DNA of 23,645 nucleotides from Desulfocicer vacuolatum DSM 3385 (GCA_945870015.1 CAMBQS010000007.1:1-23645); one strand, 5' to 3'; positions 1 through 7,563 are shown, counted from the first letter of the stretch. Numbers and translations are program-made. Notes: a model not told the origin generated them from the sequence alone.

Positions 1-102
1 AAAGTTCTTATTAAGACAATAACCAAACGATGTCAAGAAAGGTTGGACAGCCGTACAATCGAGAACCCGGCAAGAAATTTTGATATCCCCGGTACGGAAT
101 AA
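1..102 (+). CDS. C-terminal tail of an unidentified upstream gene (partial)
   Basis: A plus-strand frame is open from the first base of the window to a TAA at 100-102 and gives 33 residues ending in NFDIPGTE. It runs in the same direction as the cooC operon, 106 bases before its first gene, so it could be the last part of the preceding gene in the same cluster. The peptide is basic in its first half and carries no motif I recognise. An open frame this short at the edge could also be chance, so the call is weak. The stretch between the stop and the next start is AT-rich and shows no convincing terminator or promoter. Confidence 0.3.
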   Translation, partial: KVLIKTITKRCQERLDSRTIENPARNFDIPGTE

Positions 103-208
103 AAAATACATATGATTGAAAAAAACTTGCTTGACTGTTCATCGTGGCTATCTTAGTTTGATAGAATTTATTTATTAATGAAAATACATACAAAGTGAGG
201 AAACGATT

Positions 209-958
209 ATGCCCTTTTCAATTGCACTGGCCGGAAAAGGAGGAACAGGTAAAACAACGGTTGCTGGAATGCTCATCAAATACCTGATCAGCCGGGGGAA
301 AAAGCCGGTATTGGCGGTGGATGCGGACAGCAATGCGAATTTGAATGAAGTTCTTGGACTTGAAGTAGCCGATACACTGGGAAATGCCAGGGAAGAAATG
401 AAAAAAGGGATTGTCCCGAGTGGCATGACAAAAGATATCTTCATGTCCATGAAGCTTGAACAGGCTATTTCCGAAGCAGATGGATATGATCTGGTTGTAA
501 TGGGCCAACCGGAAGGTTCCGGCTGCTATTGTGCGGCCAACACACTCTTGACCGGTTTTCTGGAAAAATTATCCGGAAACTACCAATATATTGTTATGGA
601 CAATGAAGCGGGCATGGAACATATCAGCCGCTTTACGACCAAAAACGTGGATGTTCTTCTTACAGTTACAGACACATCCAGACGAGGGCTTCAGGCTGCC
701 ATCCGGATTCATCAGTTGGCAAAAACCCTGAATATTGGTATGAAAAAAAGTTATCTGGTTATCAATCAATGTAAAGAAGATCCAACCAGTACGGTATTCG
801 ATCTGATTAAAGATGAAGACCTTGAGTTTGCCGGAACAATTCCTGAAGACAATGCTGTGTATGAATTTGATCTGAATGGAACGCCGACCATTGAGATACC
901 GGAGAACAACAAAGCGATTCAAGCTGCATTTCAGATATTTGATAAAATCATTCCCTGA
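209..958 (+). CDS. cooC: CooC/AcsF-type nickel-insertion ATPase (MinD-like P-loop ATPase)
   Basis: The 249-residue product is a CooC-family ATPase, the class that drives ATP-dependent nickel insertion into carbon monoxide dehydrogenase or acetyl-CoA synthase in the cytoplasm. The sequence shows the deviant Walker A loop GKGGTGKTT (residues 9-17), the AVDADSNANL strand-loop (36-45), the family's paired cysteines in GSGCYCAAN (C106 and C108, the metal and dimer site in studied CooC proteins) and the switch motif DNEAGMEH (131-138). Length matches the usual 250 or so. The ATG has a good ribosome site, GAGG at 197-200, eight bases away. It leads an operon; the next gene starts 11 bases after its stop. 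The family call is firm. Whether the client is CODH (CooC) or ACS (AcsF) cannot be settled here because no CODH or ACS gene lies in view. Confidence 0.9.
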   Translation: MPFSIALAGKGGTGKTTVAGMLIKYLISRGKKPVLAVDADSNANLNEVLGLEVADTLGNAREEMKKGIVPSGMTKDIFMSMKLEQAISEADGYDLVVMGQPEGSGCYCAANTLLTGFLEKLSGNYQYIVMDNEAGMEHISRFTTKNVDVLLTVTDTSRRGLQAAIRIHQLAKTLNIGMKKSYLVINQCKEDPTSTVFDLIKDEDLEFAGTIPEDNAVYEFDLNGTPTIEIPENNKAIQAAFQIFDKIIP

Positions 959-969
959 ACAAATGCGAT

Positions 970-1839
970 ATGCCTGAATCAATAATACGAAACAGAACAG
1001 TTTACACACCCGAATCGTTGCCGGGAAAAGACCTTCATATCTATTACCTCAAGGGGCATCTGCCAGGCAATGCAACAGACGGGGCAGATCATTTTCTGGG
1101 TAACTGGGAAGAGGACGGCTATTCCTTTTTGTTCTTTTCCGAGTCTGCCGATCATTTTATCGATCATCAGATTGTCATTCTGCCGGATATAGAATTTCTG
1201 GATAAATATACAATGACCTATGAAGAGTGGCATGGTGATAAAATAACAGCCTTTCGTGTAAATCGTTTTGTCATTATTCCCCCTTGGGAGAAAAAAAATC
1301 AGGATAGAACATCATCAGATGATCTTGAAATCATCCTTGACCCCGGGCTTGTGTTTGGCACCGGAAACCATCCAACCACGAACGACTGCCTTGAAGCGCT
1401 CATCACTTTATGGTATGGTGCTGAAATAGAATCGATTCTGGACCTGGGAACCGGAACAGGACTTCTTGCGATCGCCGCAGCAAGATTAGGGTGCAAGAGA
1501 GCCCTTGCCGTGGATTTCAACTATCTGGCTGCAAAAACCGCTTATAATAATGTATGTTTGAACCAACTGGAAGAAAAAATAATCGTGGTACGTGGACGAG
1601 CCGAAGAATTGATGGACAAACCAGTAGACCTCATGATATCGAACATCCATTATGATGTAATGAAAAATCTGATAAAAACAGAGCCTTTTCTTACATTCCG
1701 TTATTTTATTCTGTCTGGATTATTGCGAAGCGAAGCCAGGATCATAGCGGATCAATTAAAAAGACTCCCTGTAAAAATCATGAAAACCTGGGATCGAGAC
1801 GGTGTATGGCATACTTTTTTAGGAACAACAATCAATTGA
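970..1839 (+). CDS. PrmA-like (ribosomal protein L11-type) SAM-dependent methyltransferase
   Basis: This 289-residue protein is built like PrmA, the trimethylase of ribosomal protein L11, and has its normal length (about 290). An N-terminal recognition-like domain (1-100, with the typical FLGNWEEDGYSF and IIPPWE landmarks) is followed by LDPGLVFGTGNHPTT (123-137) and the SAM-binding loop LDLGTGTG (157-164). The PrmA motif that normally reads N-I-L-A is here NIHYDV (225-230), so the catalytic edge differs. It sits inside the cooC/RACo operon rather than beside dnaJ, rsmE or ribosomal genes, so the target may be another protein, for instance a CODH/ACS or corrinoid subunit; that is inference only. 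The ATG at 963 is rejected because it meets a stop after four codons. No strong ribosome site precedes 970, so coupling to cooC translation is likely. Confidence 0.75.
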   Translation: MPESIIRNRTVYTPESLPGKDLHIYYLKGHLPGNATDGADHFLGNWEEDGYSFLFFSESADHFIDHQIVILPDIEFLDKYTMTYEEWHGDKITAFRVNRFVIIPPWEKKNQDRTSSDDLEIILDPGLVFGTGNHPTTNDCLEALITLWYGAEIESILDLGTGTGLLAIAAARLGCKRALAVDFNYLAAKTAYNNVCLNQLEEKIIVVRGRAEELMDKPVDLMISNIHYDVMKNLIKTEPFLTFRYFILSGLLRSEARIIADQLKRLPVKIMKTWDRDGVWHTFLGTTIN

Positions 1840-1862
1840 TAATTCAACCTGAAAGGTAACTC

Positions 1863-2702
1863 ATGCTTATCAAATGCTGGGGGTCGAGAGGCTCTATTCC
1901 TGTTTCCGGGAAAAACTGTATTAAATATGGCGGTGATACGACCTGCATCGAAATCAGAACCAAAAGCAATGATATTATCATTATTGATGCCGGAACCGGA
2001 ATCAGAAGACTGGGTAACCAACTCATTGAAGAAAAAAGATATCAATACAACATTATTTTTACCCATGCTCATTGGGACCATCTGATCGGGTTTCCTTTTT
2101 TTAAACCCCTGTTTATCCAAGAAACAGAAATCGATATTTTCCGCTGTCCATTTCCAAAACAATATGCAGAAAAAATGATAACAAAGCTGTTGGCTCCTCC
2201 AAATTTCCCAAAAAAATACAATGAATTGAGTGCAAAAATTGTATACAAGGACGGATGCCCGAATCAATTCAATATCGGTTCTGTAACGGTGATTCCAATC
2301 CGTTTAAGCCATCCCAACGGCGGATGTGGCTATAAATTTATCGAAGATGAAAAAACATTCGTTTTCCTGACCGATAATGAGTTAGGGTTCATCCATTTTG
2401 GCGGCCTGGAGCGGTCTGCCTATCTTGAATTCTGTTCAGGTGCGGATCTGCTGATCCATGATGCCGAATACACTCCTGAAGAATATAAAAAACAGATCGA
2501 ATGGGGACATTCCTCTTACATGGATGCCCTGGATCTGGCACATGATGCCGGGGTAAAGCAACTTGGTTTATTCCATATCAACCAGGAGCGAACAGACTCG
2601 GAAATGGATAAGATCGAAAAGGATTGTCAAAAGATCATAAAGAACCGGCACTATAAGCTGGATTGCCTTGCTGTTGCATGGGACATGACTTTTAAATTGT
2701 AA
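1863..2702 (+). CDS. metallo-beta-lactamase-fold hydrolase
   Basis: The 279-residue product has the full zinc-binding set of an MBL-fold hydrolase: THAHWDH (67-73), the downstream histidine in LSHPNGG (H150), FLTDNE (D171), LIHDAEY (D200), GHSS (215-218) and LFH (236-238). The N-terminus CWGSRGSIPVSG followed by KYGGDTTCIE is typical of the large group often labelled cyclic-phosphodiesterase-like MBL proteins. It should be a soluble cytoplasmic di-metal hydrolase, but the substrate is not predictable; phosphodiester or cyclic nucleotide cleavage is only a family-level guess. AAAGG at 1852-1856, six bases before the ATG, supports the start. It is third in the operon, 23 bases after the methyltransferase, and the RACo-like gene begins within 12 bases of its stop. 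Confidence 0.82.
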   Translation: MLIKCWGSRGSIPVSGKNCIKYGGDTTCIEIRTKSNDIIIIDAGTGIRRLGNQLIEEKRYQYNIIFTHAHWDHLIGFPFFKPLFIQETEIDIFRCPFPKQYAEKMITKLLAPPNFPKKYNELSAKIVYKDGCPNQFNIGSVTVIPIRLSHPNGGCGYKFIEDEKTFVFLTDNELGFIHFGGLERSAYLEFCSGADLLIHDAEYTPEEYKKQIEWGHSSYMDALDLAHDAGVKQLGLFHINQERTDSEMDKIEKDCQKIIKNRHYKLDCLAVAWDMTFKL

Positions 2703-2713
2703 TTCGATTGAAC

Positions 2714-4267
2714 ATGAAAGAACAAAATCAAGGATGGGTCACAACCATATCCCTTCCCCTCCCGACAATTCAGGACAACACTGCTGACGCGGATCGCCTG
2801 ATTTCAAAATTAAAAAAGCAACTGAATACGAACCAGATTGATATTGACTTACATCTGCTTAAAAAACTGCCGGATCTTATCCGTTCCTGTAATTATAAAA
2901 TCAGATGTGTTCTTTTTAAAAATTATGACCACTGGATTCTGACCGGCATATCCGGCACTGACGACCCATCCACCATTGCCGGCATCGCCGTTGACCTTGG
3001 AACGACCAGGGTTGTGATACGTGTGATTGATCTGGTGACCGGCCAACCGTTATCTGAAACATCATTTGACAACCCGCAGATATCCATCGGGGCGGACATA
3101 TTAACCAGAATTCATTACGCTGCTTCGGATCAGGGGTTGAATGATCTGAATCGTCTGATTATCGGCAAACTCAATGAGGAGATATCGACAATTTGTCATT
3201 CCTGTAATCTGGAACCGGAACATATTTATCTGATGTCCATCGCCGGCAATACAACCATGACCCATCTTTTCATGGGCATCAAACCGCATTACATCATCCG
3301 GGAACCCTATATTCCCGTAACCAACACTCCGGATACAATTGAAGCACAAAAGCTGGGAATTCTCATCAATCCATCCGGCAGGGTATTTATTTTTCCAAAT
3401 ATCGGAAGTTATTTTGGCGGAGATCTGATTTCCGGGATCCTGTTTTCCAGGATATATCAAAGAGAAGAGACCGCCATCCTTGTTGATGTAGGGACAAACG
3501 CGGAGGTTGTGATTGGCAATCAGAACTGGCTGATCGCCTGTGCCGGTGCTGCCGGACCGGCATTGGAAGGTGGTGTCACCAAAATGGGGATGATGGCCGG
3601 ACCGGGTGTTATTGACAAGGTCAAGATTGATCCAGTAACCCGGGAAATTACGATCCATACAATCGATAATGCCCCCCCTATAGGCATTTGCGGATCAGGT
3701 CTGATCGATCTGGCTGCCCAACTCTTCCTCTCCGGCATGATCGATATCAGGGGAAAATTGAATCCTTCAGAAGCCGGCGCTCATATAAAAGAAACAGTTC
3801 ATGGTTTATCCTTTATCCTGGTACCTGGAAAAAAATCCGGAACGAACAAAGATCTATCAATCCATCAGACAGACCTGGACAGTCTGTCACGATCCAAAGC
3901 CGCCATGTACACCATCCTTGAAACCATTTCAGCCTCGGTGGGAGTTGATCTCAGAGAACTTTCAACTTTTTATGTAGCAGGGACATTCGGCTCTTTTATT
4001 GATCCGAAATCAGCCATATCCATTGGGATGCTGCCTGATTTGGCTATTGAGAATTATATTGTGCTGGGAAACAGTTCTCTGGAAGGAGCGTCGATACTTC
4101 TCTCAGATCAGCATGCCATGGATGAAGTTTCCAGAATCAAAGATCGGATAACCTATATGGAACTGAATGTTAACCAGGATTTTATGAATCGGTTCAGTGC
4201 GGCCAAATTTTTTCCTCATACAGATACTTCTCTTTTTCCCTCGGTCAAAATTCATTCGATGGTCTGA
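2714..4267 (+). CDS. RACo/DUF4445-type ASKHA ATPase without the N-terminal [2Fe-2S] domain
   Basis: The product (517 residues from the ATG at 2714; a TTG at 2708 would add two) matches the linker, middle and C-terminal domains of reductive activators of corrinoid proteins, which use ATP to return inactive Co(II) corrinoid to Co(I). Counting from the TTG, visible elements are the RACo-like linker (10-90, TTISLPLPTIQDNTADADRL), phosphate loop AVDLGTTRV (94-102), a second ASKHA loop ILVDVGTNAEVV (257-268), GICGSGLIDL (326-335), DLSIHQTDLDSLSRSKAAM (382-400) and VAGTFGSFID (423-432). Typical RACo proteins are about 620-640 residues and begin with a plant-type [2Fe-2S] domain with four clustered cysteines. 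Here none is present, and the frame starts just after the upstream stop at 2702, so the domain was not missed by a late start. An external electron donor would be needed. Last gene of the operon. Confidence 0.85.
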   Translation: MKEQNQGWVTTISLPLPTIQDNTADADRLISKLKKQLNTNQIDIDLHLLKKLPDLIRSCNYKIRCVLFKNYDHWILTGISGTDDPSTIAGIAVDLGTTRVVIRVIDLVTGQPLSETSFDNPQISIGADILTRIHYAASDQGLNDLNRLIIGKLNEEISTICHSCNLEPEHIYLMSIAGNTTMTHLFMGIKPHYIIREPYIPVTNTPDTIEAQKLGILINPSGRVFIFPNIGSYFGGDLISGILFSRIYQREETAILVDVGTNAEVVIGNQNWLIACAGAAGPALEGGVTKMGMMAGPGVIDKVKIDPVTREITIHTIDNAPPIGICGSGLIDLAAQLFLSGMIDIRGKLNPSEAGAHIKETVHGLSFILVPGKKSGTNKDLSIHQTDLDSLSRSKAAMYTILETISASVGVDLRELSTFYVAGTFGSFIDPKSAISIGMLPDLAIENYIVLGNSSLEGASILLSDQHAMDEVSRIKDRITYMELNVNQDFMNRFSAAKFFPHTDTSLFPSVKIHSMV

Positions 4268-4284
4268 TGCGCCCATGAACTGTA

Positions 4285-5610
4285 TCATTCCTTACAATCA
4301 TCCGTACTGAATTCAGAAGCCTTATCAATATCAATTATCTGCCGGCCGCCAACGTATTCCCGGGTTTTATAACTCGTTATCCCCATCAGTTTTTTCGTAA
4401 TGGAGCCCATGCGGTCAACCTGAGATTTAATTTTTCGCATGGTTTCTTGTAATGGATCATCTTCAGGAAGATCCATGAGTAAGATCTCCGTAGCGCCTGA
4501 AACATATTGCAAGGGTTGATTCAGTTCATGGCAAACACTGCCCGACATTTCAAGGGCGCCTTGAAGTCTTTCTTTTTGAATCCGGTCCTGCTCCGCATGT
4601 ATTCTCCATGTAATGTCCGATATGGTAATTACGGATTGATCCATGTAGTTAATCATGTCACGACTGCTGATTTTTAAATTACCAGAAAAAGTGCTTTTGT
4701 CCATGCGCTGAAAAATTGCATCCACCTTGACAGGCGTATTTGCCTTTACATTCTCCCGGATAACGTCCTTAACACGCTTATATTCATTATCAGAGGGGTA
4801 AAAAATCTGTATCTTCTTTTTCTTGTAGTCATCTGTTGAAGAAAAACCGAACATTTTAACCATCTCATCATTAATCCATTCAATGGATTTATTTTTAATC
4901 AGACAGATTCCAATCGGTGAGGCGGAAAGAATATTGCTTTGAACTTCATTACTGAGTTGAAGTTCTTTTTCCACCTTGATCCGCTCCTGTATTTCAATTT
5001 TCAGCTTCTGATTTGTTTCTTCCAGTTCTGCTGTACGTTCCTTTACCAGCTCTTCCAGATGGTTTTGATATCGGCTGAGTTTCAGATTTGCCTGGTGAAG
5101 ATTGTGGGAAAGACTGTAAGCACGCAGAGAAGCGGTAACAGAAGTCAGAAGTTTTCTGGCATTGAATTCTGTTTTGGATTTATAATCATTAATATCGTAA
5201 CGGGTAATGACTTCCTGTTCCGGCGCCTGGCCAGGCTGGCCGGTGTTTAGAACAATCTGAACAATGTTGTTCTTTAATTCTTCACGGATATATCGGACAA
5301 CCTCAAGACCCGCGTTATCTGTTTCCATCACAACATCCAGGAGGATAAAGGCTACATCTTCATTTTCCCTGACAAACCGTTTGGTTTCTTCTCCTGAATA
5401 TGCACTTAAAAACTGCAACCCACGATTCTGGAAAGTAAAATCATCCAGTACAAGCTTGGTAACACTATGAATTTCTTCCTGATCGTCTGCAATAATTATT
5501 TTCCATGGCTTTTCGTTTTCAGAATCAATCGCATGGTCAATACCGGACTCTTCTTCGGAAAACAGGAGCTCATCATTGTCACCAAACCGTTTTTTATTCC
5601 TTTCAACCAT
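4285..5610 (-). CDS. response regulator-PAS-HisKA protein lacking a kinase ATPase domain
   Basis: The 441-residue protein carries a receiver domain at about 36-165, with acidic pair D42/D43, phosphoacceptor D92 (ILLDVVM), T123 (LNTGQPG) and K144 (NDYKSK). A charged coiled coil follows (170-220), then a PAS domain (about 222-335), then a HisKA dimerisation/phosphotransfer segment (about 342-412) with the H-box SGSVCHELNQPLQ (H361). The protein then stops 30 residues later; no N, G1 or G2 boxes of a HATPase_c domain exist, and the region beyond the stop is the convergent RACo-like gene. It therefore cannot autophosphorylate by itself and may act as a phosphotransfer intermediate or scaffold for a separate kinase. 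The start is set by CTCC on the plus strand (GGAG on the mRNA) at 5618-5621, seven bases from the ATG. Confidence 0.85.
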   Translation of the reverse strand: MVERNKKRFGDNDELLFSEEESGIDHAIDSENEKPWKIIIADDQEEIHSVTKLVLDDFTFQNRGLQFLSAYSGEETKRFVRENEDVAFILLDVVMETDNAGLEVVRYIREELKNNIVQIVLNTGQPGQAPEQEVITRYDINDYKSKTEFNARKLLTSVTASLRAYSLSHNLHQANLKLSRYQNHLEELVKERTAELEETNQKLKIEIQERIKVEKELQLSNEVQSNILSASPIGICLIKNKSIEWINDEMVKMFGFSSTDDYKKKKIQIFYPSDNEYKRVKDVIRENVKANTPVKVDAIFQRMDKSTFSGNLKISSRDMINYMDQSVITISDITWRIHAEQDRIQKERLQGALEMSGSVCHELNQPLQYVSGATEILLMDLPEDDPLQETMRKIKSQVDRMGSITKKLMGITSYKTREYVGGRQIIDIDKASEFSTDDCKE

Positions 5611-5985
5611 ATTGTATCTCCAGCACTAACGGATATGTAAATCCAGCACGGAACAAGCGCCTATATAGATTTTTTTATCTTTAATATCGGTGCAATATAA
5701 TAGATGCAGGTTATTGAGAGTTGAATACCTTTTTGATAATATTGTTGAGAAACCTCAGTTTTTTCAGATCGGGTCAGGTAAGACAGACACCCTTTTCATA
5801 GATTGAGAGTTATCAATATGTTAAAAATAAAGAAATAACGTCCGATTGTCAAGGAAACATTTTCAGTAAAACACAAGTATAATGAATAATGGGAACATTC
5901 ACGCCGGCACCGGCTTGACTTGACAGGAGAATAACGATACAAGGCTTTTCAGTGATCAATCTATTTCAAGCCATAAGAGGTGGAC
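5611..5985. other. 375-bp divergent intergenic region
   Basis: This AT-rich stretch separates the minus-strand REC-PAS-HisKA gene from the plus-strand PAS-like gene, so it must hold promoters for both. I see a possible plus-strand promoter near its right end (listed separately), a lone TATAAT at 5878-5883 with no partner -35 at a proper distance, and a small perfect inverted repeat GCCGG-CA-CCGGC at 5903-5914 just upstream of that promoter. No open frame with a ribosome site, RNA gene or terminator is recognisable in the rest. Confidence 0.5.
5915..5943 (+). promoter_or_regulatory. possible sigma-70 promoter for the PAS-like gene
   Basis: TTGACT (5915-5920) and TACAAG (5938-5943) are 17 bases apart, about 40 bases before the ATG at 5986. 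The -35 matches consensus at five of six positions, the -10 at four of six. The inverted repeat GCCGG-CA-CCGGC abuts its upstream side and could be an operator half. Sequence-only call. Confidence 0.35.
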
Positions 5986-6585
5986 ATGACAAATGATATA
6001 TCAATGGACACGATCGATCTGGATCAATATTATGGAAAAATTTTAACCGGGAATTACAGCCAGGAACTGAAAGAAAAAGTTGCCCTTTACATCAACCGGC
6101 TCCAACTGTTGGATGAGATCGATATGCCGGCGATTATCTATCTGGCGGCATGGCATGGTGGTAATAAAACAATCTGGTATGAATTTGTCAGCAAACAATT
6201 TACACGATTAATGGGATGCGCTCCCCCTGAAATCAGCGGGGCTTTCCGGAACAGTGTTATTGACCGCCGGGAATATGATTATGTTGACGATTATATCAAC
6301 ATACAGCAAAAGGTCGTGGATAAAAAAGAACTTTACAGTTCACGGAAAAAAATACGGCTGGAAACGCGAAAAAAAGGCAATACCGAAGCCGTGTACAAGT
6401 TGTTATTTGAAAAAGGCCGGGCTGTGTGGCTGAAAGACCAGGCATCCATTGAATCTTTTGAGACCGATCAAACCTATCTGTCACTGGGATGTATGACCAT
6501 TGTTACAAAGGAAATGGAGGCTGCGGAGGATAAGGAAAGAATCGCAGAAAAATTGAAACAGATCATCGCAGAAACCAGTCAGTAA
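5986..6585 (+). CDS. orphan PAS-like sensory protein
   Basis: A 199-residue soluble protein. The ATG at 5986 is preferred over the in-frame GTG at 5980 because AAGAGG (5975-5980) lies five bases before it. Residues about 48-178 read like a PAS fold: MPAIIYLAAWHG, then WYEFVSKQFTRLMGC with the usual N-terminal cap helix pattern, VIDRREYDYVDDY, and near the end AVWLKDQASIESF and YLSLGCMTIVTKEM, which resemble the closing strands of a PAS core leading to a helix. No output domain follows; the last 25 residues are a charged helix. No transmembrane segment is visible. It is divergently placed against the REC-PAS-HisKA gene, so the two may work together as ligand sensor and signal relay. The PAS assignment is by pattern only and function is unknown. 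Confidence 0.6.
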   Translation: MTNDISMDTIDLDQYYGKILTGNYSQELKEKVALYINRLQLLDEIDMPAIIYLAAWHGGNKTIWYEFVSKQFTRLMGCAPPEISGAFRNSVIDRREYDYVDDYINIQQKVVDKKELYSSRKKIRLETRKKGNTEAVYKLLFEKGRAVWLKDQASIESFETDQTYLSLGCMTIVTKEMEAAEDKERIAEKLKQIIAETSQ

Positions 6586-6628
6586 CAGTCCCTTATCAAA
6601 AAGTCAGAACAAAAAGTAAATTGTAATT

Positions 6629-6766
6629 ATGAAAGAGAATGATTTCAATAATCTTGTAAAAAGTATTCGTCAAGCTGGTAAAATTAAGAGCGGAAAGCTA
6701 TCACCGTCGCGAAGGTTTGAATTTACCCCTTTAGATATCAAGATGTTGCTGTTGAAGGATAAATAA
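6629..6766 (+). pseudogene. N-terminal fragment of a NadS/HigA-like HTH antitoxin
   Basis: The ATG at 6629 opens a 45-codon frame reading MKENDFNNLVKSIRQAGKIK and then SPSRRFEFTPLDIK. This is the characteristic N-terminal arm of small XRE-family antitoxins of the NadS/HigA type (family knowledge: the pattern is F-N-x-L-V/L, Q-A-G, R/K-G, PSR-x-F-x-F, D-V/I-K followed by the helix-turn-helix). Resemblance ends at about residue 38, near 6742; the frame stops at 6764-6766 before any HTH. Immediately afterwards a transposase remnant begins in another frame. No toxin gene lies upstream or downstream. I read this as an antitoxin gene broken by transposon insertion followed by deletion. Confidence 0.6.
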
Positions 6767-7305
6767 ACATCAGCAATCAGTCTATCGGCAATATCCTGCG
6801 AAAAAATGGAATCCCTCCTGCTCCCAAACGAAGGCAGGATATCTCCTGGCATGATTTTATCAAATCCCATGAAAATGTTCTGGCTGCCTGTGATTTCTTT
6901 ACAACCGAAGCGATCACAAAAGCTGGTCTGATCACCTGTTATGTTCTTTTTTTCATTCACATCGGAATCCGGAAGGTTCATATCGCCGGTATCACGCCCA
7001 ACCCGGATGAATACTGGATGAAACAGATGGCCCGGAATGTCAGTATGGTCGAAATTGGCTTTCTGTCCGGATGCCGCTATCTGCTTCATGACCGGGACTC
7101 CAAGTTCTGTCATTCATTTCAGAAGATTCTTCAATCCGTAGGCATCAAGCCGATCCGGTTGCCGCCGAAGAGTCCAAACCTGAACTCTTTTGCCGAACGC
7201 TGGGTCCGATCGGTCAAGGAAGAGTGTTTGTCCAAACTGGTTCTGTTCGGAAAAATGCATTTCACGCTTGCAAAAAAAACAGAGAGTCTGATATTCTCCG
7301 GATAA
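6763..7305 (+). mobile_element. integrase-core (rve, DDE) transposase remnant, truncated at both ends
   Basis: A frame open from 6763 to a TAA at 7303-7305 encodes about 180 residues of an integrase-core transposase: SIGNILRKNGIPPAPKRR, VLAACDFFTTEA, AGLITCYVLFFIH, VHIAGITPNPDEYWMKQMAR, LLHDRDSKFC, LPPKSPNLNSFAERWVRSVK and EECLSKLVLFGK. The catalytic triad is visible as the D of ACDFF, the D of HDRDS and the E of FAERW, about 35 residues after the second D. The N-terminal HTH part is absent (a TAA at 6760-6762 precedes the frame), the first methionine is only at 7018, and after LFGK the sequence diverges, losing the usual HYH-x-ERNHQG end. No terminal inverted repeats or target duplications are apparent. 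It is a dead element. Confidence 0.8.
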
Positions 7306-7374
7306 GCTGCTTGGAAGAGATCATCGGTCTGGAATAAAAGAAACGGCTGTACCAGTATCTGGACTCAAGTGAAT

Positions 7375-7563
7375 ATGAACGACAAACTGGTCAATCCCCA
7401 TGACAAGCTGTTCCGGAAAACATGGAGCAATATCGATGTCGCAAAGGATTATCTGAGCAACTATCTGCCCGGGCCGCTTCTCAAACGGATTGATCTGGAT
7501 TCTCTGGAAATATCAAAAGACTCGTTCATTGTTCCAAATAACATTGAAAAATGTATTCCCTGA
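7375..7563 (+). pseudogene. N-terminal fragment of an Rpn-family recombination-promoting nuclease
   Basis: Sixty-two residues starting MNDKLVNPHDKLFRKTWSN and continuing with AKDYLSNYLPGPLLKRIDLDSLEI and KDSFI. This is the conserved opening of Rpn/PDDEXK nuclease-transposase proteins (PF04754 type: NPHDK-x-F, A-x-x-F/Y-L-x-x-Y-L-P, L-x-x-I-D-L-x-S-L-x-I, x-D-S-F-I). Full members run to about 280-330 residues with the catalytic PD-(D/E)XK core farther along; here the resemblance ends at KDSFI and a stop follows 13 codons later. No continuation is seen in other frames. It lies 70 bases after the transposase remnant and has no clear ribosome site. Confidence 0.65.

Noticed and set aside
127..167. 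TTGACT (131-136) upstream of cooC as a -35 box
   Set aside because: No acceptable -10 lies 16-18 bases away; the nearest good hexamer, TAGAAT at 162-167, is 25 bases off.
4265..4287. Shared terminator between the convergent RACo-like and REC-PAS-HisKA genes
   Set aside because: Only 17 bases separate the two stops and no hairpin with a T-run is visible.
5878..5883. Perfect TATAAT in the divergent region
   Set aside because: The sequence at the -35 distance (AAACAT) does not fit; the nearest TTGTCA is 26 bases away.
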